From JBJYIN01 sp046237015 (lineage in GTDB: Bacteria; Pseudomonadota; Gammaproteobacteria; Enterobacterales; Enterobacteriaceae): DNA of 64,000 bases. Of the stretch, positions 41,530 through 50,902 are shown in pieces. The position numbers and the translations under genes are program-made. Below the pieces are notes generated by a model that worked only from the letters and a program-made list of their open reading frames with translations, was not told the origin of the DNA and did no database searches. The DNA lies in NCBI RefSeq assembly GCF_046237015.1, contig NZ_JBJYIN010000007.1, forward strand, positions 159,563 through 223,562, in the 5' to 3' direction. Numbering within the stretch: the stretch's first letter is position 1; each line of letters starts with the position of its first letter.

Positions 41530-42230
41530 GTGAAGTCAAAAACCTGCTCATCCAAGGGTTATGGAAGAATAACTCCGCGCTAGTGCAATTACTGGGGCTC
41601 TGCCCGTTGCTGGCTGTCTCTTCAACGGCAACCAACGCATTGGGGCTTGGGCTCGCTACGACACTCGTGCTGGTTTGTACCAATGTCGCCGTATCCGCGC
41701 TGAGACGCTGGGTTCCGACCGAGATTCGCATTCCAATTTACGTCATGATCATTGCATCCGTGGTGAGTGCCGTTCAAATGTTGATCAACGCGTATGCCTA
41801 TGGGTTATACCAATCACTGGGTATCTTTATTCCACTGATTGTCACAAATTGTATTGTCATTGGTCGCGCCGAAGCCTTTGCCTCAAAAAATCCTATCGGT
41901 TTATCCGCAATCGATGGTCTGGGGATGGGCCTTGGTGCCACCAGTGCATTGCTTGTTTTAGGTTCTCTACGAGAAGTGTTAGGCAACGGAACGTTGTTTG
42001 ATGGTGCCGATCTGTTATTAGGCGGCTGGGCAAAATCCCTACGAATAGAGGTTATTCATTTAGACACACCTTTTCTCCTGGCCATGTTACCGCCGGGTGC
42101 CTTTATCGGTTTAGGTTTATTGCTGGCGGCAAAATATTTGATTGACGAGAAAATGAAACAACGCCGAGCACTTATTTTAGCGACTACACCAAAAAACACT
42201 GCCGGTAAGACCGCAGGGGAATCCTTATGA
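41526..42230 (+). CDS. rsxE: Rsx complex subunit E
   Basis: A 234-residue membrane protein, homolog of RsxA, with about six hydrophobic segments; NSALVQLLGLCPLLAVSS and IFIPLIVTNCIVIGRAE hold the paired cysteines. The open frame begins at 41511 but ATG 41526, overlapping the rsxG stop by ATGA and preceded by GGAGAG, is the right start. Its own stop overlaps nth by ATGA. Confidence 0.95.
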   Translation: MSEVKNLLIQGLWKNNSALVQLLGLCPLLAVSSTATNALGLGLATTLVLVCTNVAVSALRRWVPTEIRIPIYVMIIASVVSAVQMLINAYAYGLYQSLGIFIPLIVTNCIVIGRAEAFASKNPIGLSAIDGLGMGLGATSALLVLGSLREVLGNGTLFDGADLLLGGWAKSLRIEVIHLDTPFLLAMLPPGAFIGLGLLLAAKYLIDEKMKQRRALILATTPKNTAGKTAGESL

Positions 42231-42862
42231 ACAGGGCGAAACGAATCGAGATCTTAAGCCGATTACGTGCTAACGATCCCCATCCGACAACCGAATTAAC
42301 GTTTAGTACGCCGTTTGAATTACTGATTGCCGTACTGCTTTCAGCACAGGCTACCGATGTCAGCGTTAATAAAGCAACCGCCAAACTTTATCCTGTCGCC
42401 AATACGCCAGAAGATATGCTGGCGTTAGGTGTCGATGGAATCAAAGAATATATTAAGACTATCGGTTTATATAACAGCAAAGCGGAAAACGTGATCAAAA
42501 CCTGCCGCATTCTGATTGATCAACACCAAAGTCAGGTGCCGGAAGATCGTGCCGCATTGGAGGCACTACCTGGCGTGGGTCGTAAAACCGCTAATGTAGT
42601 CTTAAATACCGCTTTCGGTTGGCCAACCATTGCCGTCGATACCCATATTTTCCGCATCAGTAACCGTACCGGTTTTGCACCGGGTAAAAACGTCGAACAA
42701 GTTGAAGAAAAACTGCTGAAAGTGGTGCCGGCAGAGTTCAAAGTCGACTGTCATCATTGGCTTATTCTGCACGGTCGCTATACCTGCATTGCTCGTAAAC
42801 CGCGCTGTGGTTCCTGCCTGATAGAAGATCTCTGCGAGTTTAAAGAAAAAGTGTATGCGTAG
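42227..42862 (+). CDS. nth: Endonuclease III (DNA glycosylase/AP lyase)
   Basis: A 211-residue base-excision enzyme for oxidised pyrimidines. The helix-hairpin-helix LPGVGRKTANVVL with the catalytic Lys, the Asp in AVDTHIFRISNR and the C-terminal 4Fe-4S ligands (CIARKPRCGSCLIEDLC with spacing 6-2-5) are all present. Last gene of the rsx operon, overlapping rsxE by ATGA, as in E. coli. Start MNRAKRIEILSRL agrees with the family. Confidence 0.97.
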   Translation: MNRAKRIEILSRLRANDPHPTTELTFSTPFELLIAVLLSAQATDVSVNKATAKLYPVANTPEDMLALGVDGIKEYIKTIGLYNSKAENVIKTCRILIDQHQSQVPEDRAALEALPGVGRKTANVVLNTAFGWPTIAVDTHIFRISNRTGFAPGKNVEQVEEKLLKVVPAEFKVDCHHWLILHGRYTCIARKPRCGSCLIEDLCEFKEKVYA

Positions 42863-43426
42863 CCTTGGTGCTACGCCGTTCCCCTATCACCGTTAGTATC
42901 TCCCTCCCTACACGACGCTGTTACTGTATAAAACACCAAATAACCACTTTTTAAGGTAAATTCATTATTTTCAAGAATAAATTTAGTGAACGTTACTACC
43001 ACGTGGTAACTATTTCAGATAACACTATCTCTTTCTTAATGAACAATTTTAAACCAAACTAAATATACCGTTATATGCAAAATATAAAACTAGTTATGCA
43101 ACAATACCTACTCATATAAACTATATTTATATCAAAAACTCAGTTCATTTCACTCATGAAACACCTCTTATCATTTAAATGAAATAATCATTCAAAGTTA
43201 AATCAAAGTGTGAAATTAAACTCTGCATAACAATTGATCATCAGATTTTTTATGACACAAAAACCATATGTAACAAAATATGTAAGTCGACTTGCCTGTA
43301 GATAAAATCACGTCAAGATAGCGGGGTTTGTACTTCCCATAACAATCAAATGAGACGGCGGCTACGCTGCATCACTCATGTTATTTTCTCGCTCAAAAAA
43401 ACGAGATATAAAAATCAGAGGTCTTT
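42863..43426 (+). promoter_or_regulatory. Long AT-rich leader/promoter region of dtpA
   Basis: A 564-bp stretch without a gene between nth and dtpA. It is very AT-rich and contains a perfect 10-bp palindrome ACCACGTGGT (42998-43007) flanked by GTTACT and AAC. E. coli dtpA is osmotically controlled by OmpR; I cannot place OmpR boxes confidently. No tRNA or ORF is visible. Confidence 0.45.
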
Positions 43427-44944
43427 GTGTCAACAGCAAACCAAAACAACACATCCACAGAAAGCATCAGCATGAATGCTTTCAAACAGCCAAAAGCGTT
43501 CTATCTCATCTTCAGCATTGAACTATGGGAGCGTTTCGGCTTCTACGGATTACAGGGCATCATGGCGGTGTATCTGGTCAAAATGCTGGGTATGACCGAA
43601 GCAGATTCTATCACTCTGTTTTCCTCATTCAGCGCACTGGTATACGGTTTCGTTGCCATCGGCGGCTGGCTGGGAGACAAGGTTCTCGGCACCAAACGCG
43701 TGATTGTGCTGGGTGCCATTGTACTGGCATTCGGTTATGCCATGATTGCTTACTCCGGCCATAGCGTGTTCTGGGTCTATGTCGGGATGGCGACAATTGC
43801 CGTGGGGAATGGCCTGTTTAAAGCGAACCCCTCCGCGCTGCTGTCTACCTGCTATGCCAAGGACGACCCGCGTCTGGATGGCGCTTTCACCATGTACTAC
43901 ATGTCGATCAATATCGGCTCCTTCTTCTCTATGTTGGCAACCCCCGTGCTTGCTGCTCGCTATGGCTGGAGTGTCGCCTTCTCGCTCAGCGTGGTTGGTA
44001 TGATTCTGACACTGGTCAATTTTATGTTCTGCCGAAAATGGGTCAGCACGCAAGGCTCTCAACCGGATTTCCAACCAATAAACCTGTCTAAACTGCTGGC
44101 AACGCTCGTTGGTGTTGTCGCACTGATTGCACTGTCTAGCTGGCTGCTGCACAACCAGTCTATCGCCCGCTGGATTCTGGCACTGATTTCGCTGGTCATC
44201 GTCGCCATCTTCATCAAAGAAATGCTGATGGTTAAAGATGTAGAACGTCGGAAAATGATCGTTGCCCTGCTACTGATGCTGGAAGCCGTCGTCTTCTTTG
44301 TGTTGTACAACCAGATGCCAACCTCACTGAACTTCTTTGCTATCCACAACGTTGAGCATTCGATTTTTCGTTTCACGTTTGAGCCGGAACAATATCAGGC
44401 GCTTAACCCTTTCTGGATTATGGTTGGAAGCCCCATTCTGGCCGCTATTTATAACAAAATGGGCGACCATCTGCCGATGGCGCACAAATTTGCTATTGGT
44501 ATGGTGCTGTGTTCCGGAGCGTTTCTGGTGCTACCGTGGGGCGCAAGCATGGCAAACGAACATGGGATCGTGTCTGTTGGCTGGCTTATCCTGTGCTATG
44601 GGTTGCAAAGCATCGGCGAGCTGATGATTTCCGGTCTCGGTCTGGCGATGGTGGCACAATTGGTACCACAGCGTTTGATGGGATTTATCATGGGAGCATG
44701 GTTCCTGACATCCGCCAGCGCCGCGATCATCGCAGGTTACGTCGCCAATATGATGGCTGTCCCTGAAAATATCGCAGACCCGCATGTCTCTCTGGAAATT
44801 TACAGCAATGTCTTTATGCAGATAGGGCTCGTGACAGGCATTATCGCCATTCTGATGCTGCTGACCGCGCCAAAATTGACACGCATGACGCAAGATTCTC
44901 TCCCTGCAAGCAAGGAAGTAGACTCCGTAACACCTGCCGCTTAA
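43427..44944 (+). CDS. dtpA: Proton-coupled di/tripeptide permease DtpA
   Basis: A 505-residue POT-family permease with fourteen hydrophobic segments. ELWERFGFYGLQGIM is the E-x-x-E-R-F/Y motif for proton coupling; GGWLGDKVLGTKR and FTMYYMSINIGSFFSML (the PTR2 signature) follow. GTG 43427 with AGAGGT upstream is the start. It imports di- and tripeptides with protons. Position after nth is as in E. coli (tppB/ydgR). Terminator at 44966. Confidence 0.96.
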   Translation: MSTANQNNTSTESISMNAFKQPKAFYLIFSIELWERFGFYGLQGIMAVYLVKMLGMTEADSITLFSSFSALVYGFVAIGGWLGDKVLGTKRVIVLGAIVLAFGYAMIAYSGHSVFWVYVGMATIAVGNGLFKANPSALLSTCYAKDDPRLDGAFTMYYMSINIGSFFSMLATPVLAARYGWSVAFSLSVVGMILTLVNFMFCRKWVSTQGSQPDFQPINLSKLLATLVGVVALIALSSWLLHNQSIARWILALISLVIVAIFIKEMLMVKDVERRKMIVALLLMLEAVVFFVLYNQMPTSLNFFAIHNVEHSIFRFTFEPEQYQALNPFWIMVGSPILAAIYNKMGDHLPMAHKFAIGMVLCSGAFLVLPWGASMANEHGIVSVGWLILCYGLQSIGELMISGLGLAMVAQLVPQRLMGFIMGAWFLTSASAAIIAGYVANMMAVPENIADPHVSLEIYSNVFMQIGLVTGIIAILMLLTAPKLTRMTQDSLPASKEVDSVTPAA

Positions 44945-44965
44945 ACGCCAGATACATTACACACA

Positions 44966-44996
44966 AAAGCCAGATAGCTTAACGCTACCTGGCTTT
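44966..44996. terminator. Bidirectional terminator dtpA / cysB
   Basis: AAAGCCAG-A-TAGC pairs with GCTA-C-CTGGCTTT (one mismatch), loop TTAAC, followed by CTTTTCG; between convergent genes. Confidence 0.8.
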
Positions 44997-45018
44997 CTTT
45001 TCGTTTGTTTGAGTCCGG

Positions 45019-45993
45019 TCACTTCACTGGTAAAGTGATATCTTTAAACATCGCTTCAATTTCATCATTGGTACGTAGCGCAACGGCGGTATCTACAACA
45101 TCTCGCGTCAAATGTGGTGCAAACCGCTGAATGAAATCATACATATAACTTCTCAGGAACGTGCTACGCCGGAAACCAATCTTGGTTGTGCTGTAACTGA
45201 AAATACTGTTGGCATTGATTGTCACTAAATCAGTTTCAATTTGCGGATCGACAGCCATATTTGCAATGACGCCGACCCCTAACCCCAGGCGAACATAGGT
45301 TTTAATCACATCAGCATCCGTCGCGGTAAACACAATGCGTGGTGTCAACCCCGCGCGATTAAATGCCGTATCCAGCTCTGAGCGCCCCGTGAAACCAAAG
45401 GTGTAAGTCACTATCGGATAGGCCGCCAGCTCTTCAATGGAGATATCTTTCTTGGACGCCAGCGGGTGATCGGGTTTTACAACGACGGCTCGGTTCCAGT
45501 GGTAACATGGCAACATGATCAAATCATCATAGAGATGCAGCGCTTCTGTCGCAATCGCGAAATCCGCCGTCCCTTTAGCCACGGCTTCCGCAATCTGCGT
45601 AGGCGAACCCTGATGCATATGTAACGAGACTCGAGGGTAACGTTCAATAAACCCTTTGATAACGTTAGGAAGCGCGTAACGCGCTTGCGTATGCGTCGTC
45701 GCAACGTATAACGAACCTTTATCGGGATAGGTATGCTCTCCCGCGACAGCCTTGATAGCATCAACTTTGGAAAGGACTTCTCGTGCAATACGAATGACTT
45801 CCTGTCCTGCTGGCGTCACTTGTGTCAGATGTTTTCCACTACGGGCGAAAATCTGAATGCCCAGTTCGTCTTCTAGCATCCTGACTTGTTTACTGATCCC
45901 TGGCTGAGAGGTATATAACCCTTCAGCGGTCGAAGAAACGTTCAGGTTGTGGTTAACAACTTCAACAATATAACGAAGCTGTTGCAGTTTCAT
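45019..45993 (-). CDS. cysB: Cysteine regulon activator CysB
   Basis: A 324-residue LysR-type activator. The winged helix covers residues 1-60 (LRYIVEVVNHNLNVSSTAE, LYTSQPGISKQVRMLEDELG); the ligand domain has TTHTQARYALP and the inducer loops with TATDADVIKTYVRLGLGVG. It activates sulfate uptake and cysteine synthesis with N-acetylserine as inducer. Neighbouring topA in the same direction is the E. coli arrangement. Its upstream gap is shared with the topA 3' end. Confidence 0.97.
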   Translation of the reverse strand: MKLQQLRYIVEVVNHNLNVSSTAEGLYTSQPGISKQVRMLEDELGIQIFARSGKHLTQVTPAGQEVIRIAREVLSKVDAIKAVAGEHTYPDKGSLYVATTHTQARYALPNVIKGFIERYPRVSLHMHQGSPTQIAEAVAKGTADFAIATEALHLYDDLIMLPCYHWNRAVVVKPDHPLASKKDISIEELAAYPIVTYTFGFTGRSELDTAFNRAGLTPRIVFTATDADVIKTYVRLGLGVGVIANMAVDPQIETDLVTINANSIFSYSTTKIGFRRSTFLRSYMYDFIQRFAPHLTRDVVDTAVALRTNDEIEAMFKDITLPVK

Positions 45994-46314
45994 AATTTAT
46001 CCCATTCCCAATTGAATTGTGCGTGCAGCATCTAAAGTTTGATGATGTTCCATGAAAGGAAATATGCTTTATCTATCCGGTACGCTGGCGCATATTTCAT
46101 CACTTAATGTCATTTAATCATAAAAATAGTTTTTATATAACCACAATCGCATATTGTTCACAAAGAAACCTGCTATAGACCACGGTGAGATGGATGGTTA
46201 TAGCCTCCAAAGCATCGATCGCCAGAATGAATGAAACCAGTATGCCAATGCAGGGTATATCAACGGATAATTATTCTCTCGGGTAAATCGCTATCCCCTT
46301 ATCCAGATCAAAAA
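45994..46314. promoter_or_regulatory. cysB promoter region
   Basis: About 320 bp between the cysB start and the topA terminator. AT-rich; it must hold the cysB promoter but no clear box pair or repeat could be singled out. No gene is seen. Confidence 0.4.
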
Positions 46315-46336
46315 AGCCAGCCTAAAAAGGCTGGCT
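46309..46336 (-). terminator. Rho-independent terminator of topA
   Basis: On the minus strand AGCCAGCC / GGCTGGCT with a 6-base loop, followed by TTTTTT; about 50 bp past topA. Confidence 0.9.
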
Positions 46337-46387
46337 GGGGAATTTCACCGGTCGTTTATCCTCGCTCGAATATAACGGATAACACCG

Positions 46388-48991
46388 CTATTTCTTACCT
46401 TCGACCCACTTCCCATCGACATAAAACGCCGACCACCCGGTCGCCTTACCCTCTTTTTCCGATGAAACATATTGCTGTTTCGTCTTACGGCTAAAGCGCA
46501 CCATCGATTTGTTGCCGTCTTTATCCGTTGCTGGGGCATCGGCTAAATAACGCAATTTTTCAGGCAAGCGATCTTTAAAGCGTTGTAATTCTTCCACCAG
46601 AGGCGCTCGTGTCTCACGAGATTTCGGGAACGTGTTAGCCGCCAGGAACACACCAGCTGCGCCATCACGCAAAACGAAATACGCATCCGACTTCTCGCAA
46701 GGTAACTCCGGCAACGGAACGGGATCTTCTTTGGGTGGAGCAACATCACCATTGCGCAGTATTTTACGCGTGTTGCCGCAGGTCTCGTTGGTACAAGCCA
46801 TGTACTTACCAAAACGCCCCATTTTGAGATGCATTTCAGAGCCACATTTCTCGCATTCAACAACCGGCCCATCATAGCCTTTGATACGGAATTCGCCTTC
46901 TTCTATCTCATAACCATCGCAGGCAGGATTATTACCACAAACGTGCAATTTCCTTTGATTATCAATCAGATAGCTATCCATTGCTGTGCCACATTTTGCA
47001 CAACGGCGCCGGGCGCGCAATGCGTTAGTCTCGGCGTCATCACCTTCCAACACATTTAGCACTTCCGCTTCTGGAATCAGGTTAATCGTCGTCTTACAAC
47101 GCTCTTTCGGCGACAGCGCATAACCAGAGCAACCAAGGAATACCCCCGTGCTGGCCGTTCTGATTCCCATTTTACGACCACAGGTTGGACAATCAATGCT
47201 GGTCATCACCATCTGGTTTGGCCGCATTCCGCCGTTTTCCGGATCTTGCTCAGCCGTTTCCAGTTGCTTGCTAAACTCAGCAAAAAACTCATCCAACACG
47301 GCTTTCCATTCCGCCTGATTGTTTGCAACCTGATCCAGGCTGCTTTCCATTCGGGCAGTAAAATCGTAATTCATCAACTCGCGGAAGTTATCTTCCAAAC
47401 GATCGGTGACAATTTCGCCCATTTTTTCCGCATAGAAACGACGATTTTCTACACGTACATAGCCGCGATCCTGAATGGTGGAAATAATAGAAGCATAAGT
47501 GGAAGGACGACCAATTCCCCGTTTTTCCAACTCTTTGACCAGCGACGCATCGCTGTAACGTGCGGGTGGTTTAGTAAAGTGTTGACCTGGCGATAATTGT
47601 TGCAAAGCCAATTTTTCACCCACAGCAACAGCGGGTAACGTGCGATCTTCATCATTTTTGCGCAACGCGGGCATGACTTTCGTCCAGCCATCAAAACGCA
47701 ATGTACGACCTTTAGCACGTAACTGATAGTCCAACGCTTCAACAATCAACGTGGTGGAATCGTATTGCGCTGATGTCATCTGACAGGCGACGAACTGACG
47801 CCAAATCAGCTGATACAGTTTCTGCGCATCCGCTTCCATATCTTTCAGGCTGTCAGCTAAAACAGACACTGCCGAGGGACGAATCGCCTCATGCGCTTCC
47901 TGAGAATTCTCTTTATTACTGTAGTGATTCGCAGCATCCGGAAGATAGCGTTTACCAAAATTTTCGCCAATATATTCGCGAACCATGGTTAACGCATCCT
48001 GACTCAGATTGGTGGAGTCAGTACGCATATAGGTAATGTGGCCTGCCTCGTAGAGACGCTGCGCCATCATCATGGTTTTTTTGACACCAAAACCGAGGCG
48101 CGTACTGGCAGCCTGCTGTAGCGTTGATGTGATAAAAGGCGCACTGGGTTTACTGCTGGTTGGCTTATCTTCACGATCGGCAACAACATAGCTAGCTTTT
48201 TCCAGCAGGCTGACCGCAGCATAAGTCTGGGATTTATTGACTGGCTTAAACGGTTTACCATTGAAATGCGTGACCTGCATTTGCAACTGAGTATCGTTGC
48301 CAGAAAGCAAATCTGCATGTAACTCCCAGTATTCCTCGGGCACAAACGCTTTGATTTCGCGCTCACGCTCAACGATCAACCGAACAGCGACAGATTGTAC
48401 ACGCCCGGCAGATAGCCCACGCGCAATCTTCTTCCATAGCAACGGCGAGACCATGTATCCCACAACGCGGTCCATAAAACGACGGGCCTGCTGCGCATTG
48501 ACGCGATCAATATTTAATTTGTCCGGTTTCTGAAATGCCTGTTGGATGGCATTCTTGGTAATTTCATTGAATACCACGCGGCTGAAACGTTTATCATCAC
48601 CACCAATAATTTCCCGCAGGTGCCAGGCTATGGCTTCCCCTTCGCGGTCAAGGTCAGTTGCGAGATAGATGTGCTCGGCATTTTCTGCCAGCGTTTTCAG
48701 CTCAGAAACCACCTTCTCCTTACCCGGTAATATCTCATAATTGGCTTTCCAACCATGGTAAGGATCGACGCCCATACGATTGACTAGCGCGGATTTTTCA
48801 TCCTTCTTGACAGCCTTTTTCGTTTTGTCTTTGGCTTTGGTGGAGTCCGCGCTCTTTTTACTGACTGAGCCACTCGTCGGCAAATCACGCACATGACCAA
48901 CACTGGATTTAACCACATAGTCATTGCCAAGATACTTATTGATCGTTTTGGCTTTTGCCGGGGACTCGACGATAACGAGAGCTTTACCCAT
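46388..48991 (-). CDS. topA: DNA topoisomerase I
   Basis: A type IA topoisomerase of 867 residues that relaxes negative supercoils. The Toprim domain starts VIVESPAKAKTINKYLG with the metal motif DLDREGEAIAW; the active-site tyrosine is in YMRTDSTNLS. Three C-terminal zinc ribbons follow (CPTCGRKMG, CAKCGTAMD and CEKCGSEMH with their second Cys pairs), then DNA-binding tails. The frame opens at 49123, but ATG 48991 aligns with the E. coli start. Terminator at 46309. Confidence 0.97.
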   Translation of the reverse strand: MGKALVIVESPAKAKTINKYLGNDYVVKSSVGHVRDLPTSGSVSKKSADSTKAKDKTKKAVKKDEKSALVNRMGVDPYHGWKANYEILPGKEKVVSELKTLAENAEHIYLATDLDREGEAIAWHLREIIGGDDKRFSRVVFNEITKNAIQQAFQKPDKLNIDRVNAQQARRFMDRVVGYMVSPLLWKKIARGLSAGRVQSVAVRLIVEREREIKAFVPEEYWELHADLLSGNDTQLQMQVTHFNGKPFKPVNKSQTYAAVSLLEKASYVVADREDKPTSSKPSAPFITSTLQQAASTRLGFGVKKTMMMAQRLYEAGHITYMRTDSTNLSQDALTMVREYIGENFGKRYLPDAANHYSNKENSQEAHEAIRPSAVSVLADSLKDMEADAQKLYQLIWRQFVACQMTSAQYDSTTLIVEALDYQLRAKGRTLRFDGWTKVMPALRKNDEDRTLPAVAVGEKLALQQLSPGQHFTKPPARYSDASLVKELEKRGIGRPSTYASIISTIQDRGYVRVENRRFYAEKMGEIVTDRLEDNFRELMNYDFTARMESSLDQVANNQAEWKAVLDEFFAEFSKQLETAEQDPENGGMRPNQMVMTSIDCPTCGRKMGIRTASTGVFLGCSGYALSPKERCKTTINLIPEAEVLNVLEGDDAETNALRARRRCAKCGTAMDSYLIDNQRKLHVCGNNPACDGYEIEEGEFRIKGYDGPVVECEKCGSEMHLKMGRFGKYMACTNETCGNTRKILRNGDVAPPKEDPVPLPELPCEKSDAYFVLRDGAAGVFLAANTFPKSRETRAPLVEELQRFKDRLPEKLRYLADAPATDKDGNKSMVRFSRKTKQQYVSSEKEGKATGWSAFYVDGKWVEGKK

Positions 48992-49493
48992 ATGTACTAT
49001 TACCTGCTTAATTCTGCTGAAAATCAGATATTTTCTGGGGGCATTCGCCGCAATAAACAAGGGCGAATACTCGATTAATTGTGGATTACGACGTTGCGTA
49101 TTTATCCTGTCCGAATGCGCCATTTTTCCAAGGCGACACCGGTAACCCGCTATTCTGCCTGAATATTAACGTTGCCCATTACCACATTAAATCGGCACTG
49201 GCCGCCATGACGTAAAGAAAATATTCCACTGGCAGCACAAAATCCCACACTCTACCTGATAAATGACGCCACGCAACCTAATTAGCATGGAAACGACGTT
49301 TTAGCTAATCTGGACTGAACTCAGTATCGGCAGACGCGCGACGAAAATGAGTATATTTGCGATAGCCGCGTTTGACGCAGTACAATCACATCATCATAGA
49401 ACCCCGACATCGCTCCTGACACCGCTATTAGAAGTTAATTTCGCTCCTTTACGACTCAGGACGGCGTTGAAAAAACGCAGGAGTAGGCAGTAA
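48992..49493. promoter_or_regulatory. Divergent topA-yciN promoter region
   Basis: 502 bp without a gene between topA and the divergent yciN. It must contain the topA promoters, which in E. coli are supercoiling-sensitive; I see no repeat or clear consensus boxes that I would call. Confidence 0.4.
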
Positions 49494-49763
49494 ATGTCTA
49501 ATGAATCTCAGATTCGTGAAGAAAAATCCCCGATCGATCGTCAAACATTGTTGACTGAAGCCAATACCCTCATTCAGGAACATGATGATTACCTCCATGG
49601 AATGATTGCCGAGGGCGTTGAGCAAAAAAACGGGATATTGGTTTTCCGTGGCGAATTTTTTCTTGATGAGAACGGACTCCCTACGCTGAAAACAACCGCG
49701 GTTTTCAATATGTTCAAACATCTGGCCCATGTTCTGTCAGAAAAATACTACCTGATCGATTAG
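49494..49763 (+). CDS. yciN: YciN, DUF2498 small protein
   Basis: An 89-residue cytoplasmic protein; LLTEANTLIQEHDDYLHGM, VFRGEFFLDENGLPT and the C-terminal FKHLAHVLSEKYYL are the family blocks and match E. coli YciN. Predicted alpha/beta, no membrane segment. Function unknown. AGGAG lies upstream of ATG 49494, and it is divergent from topA as in E. coli. Confidence 0.92.
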   Translation: MSNESQIREEKSPIDRQTLLTEANTLIQEHDDYLHGMIAEGVEQKNGILVFRGEFFLDENGLPTLKTTAVFNMFKHLAHVLSEKYYLID

Positions 49764-49792
49764 CTACGCATCATTTCTTACGGTTAAAACAA

Positions 49793-49813
49793 CGCCCGCT
49801 AAACTTGCGGGCG
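49793..49813. terminator. Hairpin yciN / sohB
   Basis: CGCCCGC / GCGGGCG with loop TAAACTT between convergent genes; no strong T-run. Confidence 0.6.
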
Positions 49814-49840
49814 CTGACAGTGTCGTTCGTTTTTTCTCGC

Positions 49841-50902
49841 TTACAGCAATGGCTTATTGCCGCGCTGCCACCAACGTAGCATTAATCGTTCCATGGTATC
49901 GCCGGCACTACCAGTAAAGCGTTCAAGCAGGCGTTTACGGCGCGTATAACGCACACTGAGTACCTCATGGTTCTCCATTTCAGCAATCAATAAATCATCA
50001 CTGGTGCCGATCGCATCAACCAGCCCCAGATCTTTGGCCTGTGAACCAAACCAGTGCTCACCCGTTGCCACAGCATCAATATCTAATGAAGGACGCATTT
50101 CCTGCACAAATTGTTTGAACAAGTGATGTGTAACGTTCAGATCTTCCCTGAATTTTTCTCGCCCCGCTTCCGTATTTTCACCAAACAGGGTTAACGTGCG
50201 TTTAAATTCCCCCGCCGTATGTAATTCAACATCAATATCTTTATTCTTCAGCAGACGGTTGAAGTTAGGGATTTGAGCCACAACGCCAATTGAACCGACA
50301 ATGGCGAACGGCGCGGCAACAATGCGATCAGCGACACAAGCCATCATATAACCACCGCTGGCGGCAACCTTATCGACCGCGACCGTCAGGCGCACACCAC
50401 CTTGCCGTAGTCGCTGTAACTGAGATGCTGCCAATCCGTAACCATGAACCACGCCCCCTGGACTTTCCAACCGCAGCAACACCGCATCCTGAGGTTTCAC
50501 TACGGCTAAAACGGCAGAAATCTCTTCGCGTAACGAACTCACTTCGCCCGCATCCATACTGCCGTTAAAATCCAACACATACAGACAGGGTTTTATCTCT
50601 TTTTCTTCGCCGCGCTTAGCGCGCTGTTTATCTTGCTTGGCGGTCTCTTTTTCTTTCTTTTTTTCTTTTTTGGATAAAAACTTACGTTCAGCATCATTCA
50701 TACAGGCTGATTGCATTTCCCGCTGCATATCACGGTACTGCTCGCCCAGATTCACTACCTGTAATTCTCCTTTATGCTGGCGCTTTCGCTGCGACATACC
50801 AAAGACCAGGATCACCAGCGCGCCAATCGCCAGCACAATGGTGAGCGCTTTAGCCAGAAACAAACCATACTGAGAAAGAAATTCCACAAAGACCGTCCTC
50901 AT
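49841..50902 (-). CDS. sohB: Inner-membrane peptidase SohB
   Basis: A 353-residue S49-family peptidase. One N-terminal membrane helix (LAKALTIVLAIGALVILVF) and a highly charged linker with KKEKKKEKETAKQDK precede the catalytic domain. The nucleophile serine is in VAASGGYMMACVAD and the general-base lysine in HTAGEFKRTLTLFGEN. It is predicted to cleave membrane or signal peptides facing the periplasm. Same place next to yciN and yciK as in E. coli. Two copies of ACTGAGTATTAA lie just upstream (50905-50929). Confidence 0.94.
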   Translation of the reverse strand: MRTVFVEFLSQYGLFLAKALTIVLAIGALVILVFGMSQRKRQHKGELQVVNLGEQYRDMQREMQSACMNDAERKFLSKKEKKKEKETAKQDKQRAKRGEEKEIKPCLYVLDFNGSMDAGEVSSLREEISAVLAVVKPQDAVLLRLESPGGVVHGYGLAASQLQRLRQGGVRLTVAVDKVAASGGYMMACVADRIVAAPFAIVGSIGVVAQIPNFNRLLKNKDIDVELHTAGEFKRTLTLFGENTEAGREKFREDLNVTHHLFKQFVQEMRPSLDIDAVATGEHWFGSQAKDLGLVDAIGTSDDLLIAEMENHEVLSVRYTRRKRLLERFTGSAGDTMERLMLRWWQRGNKPLL

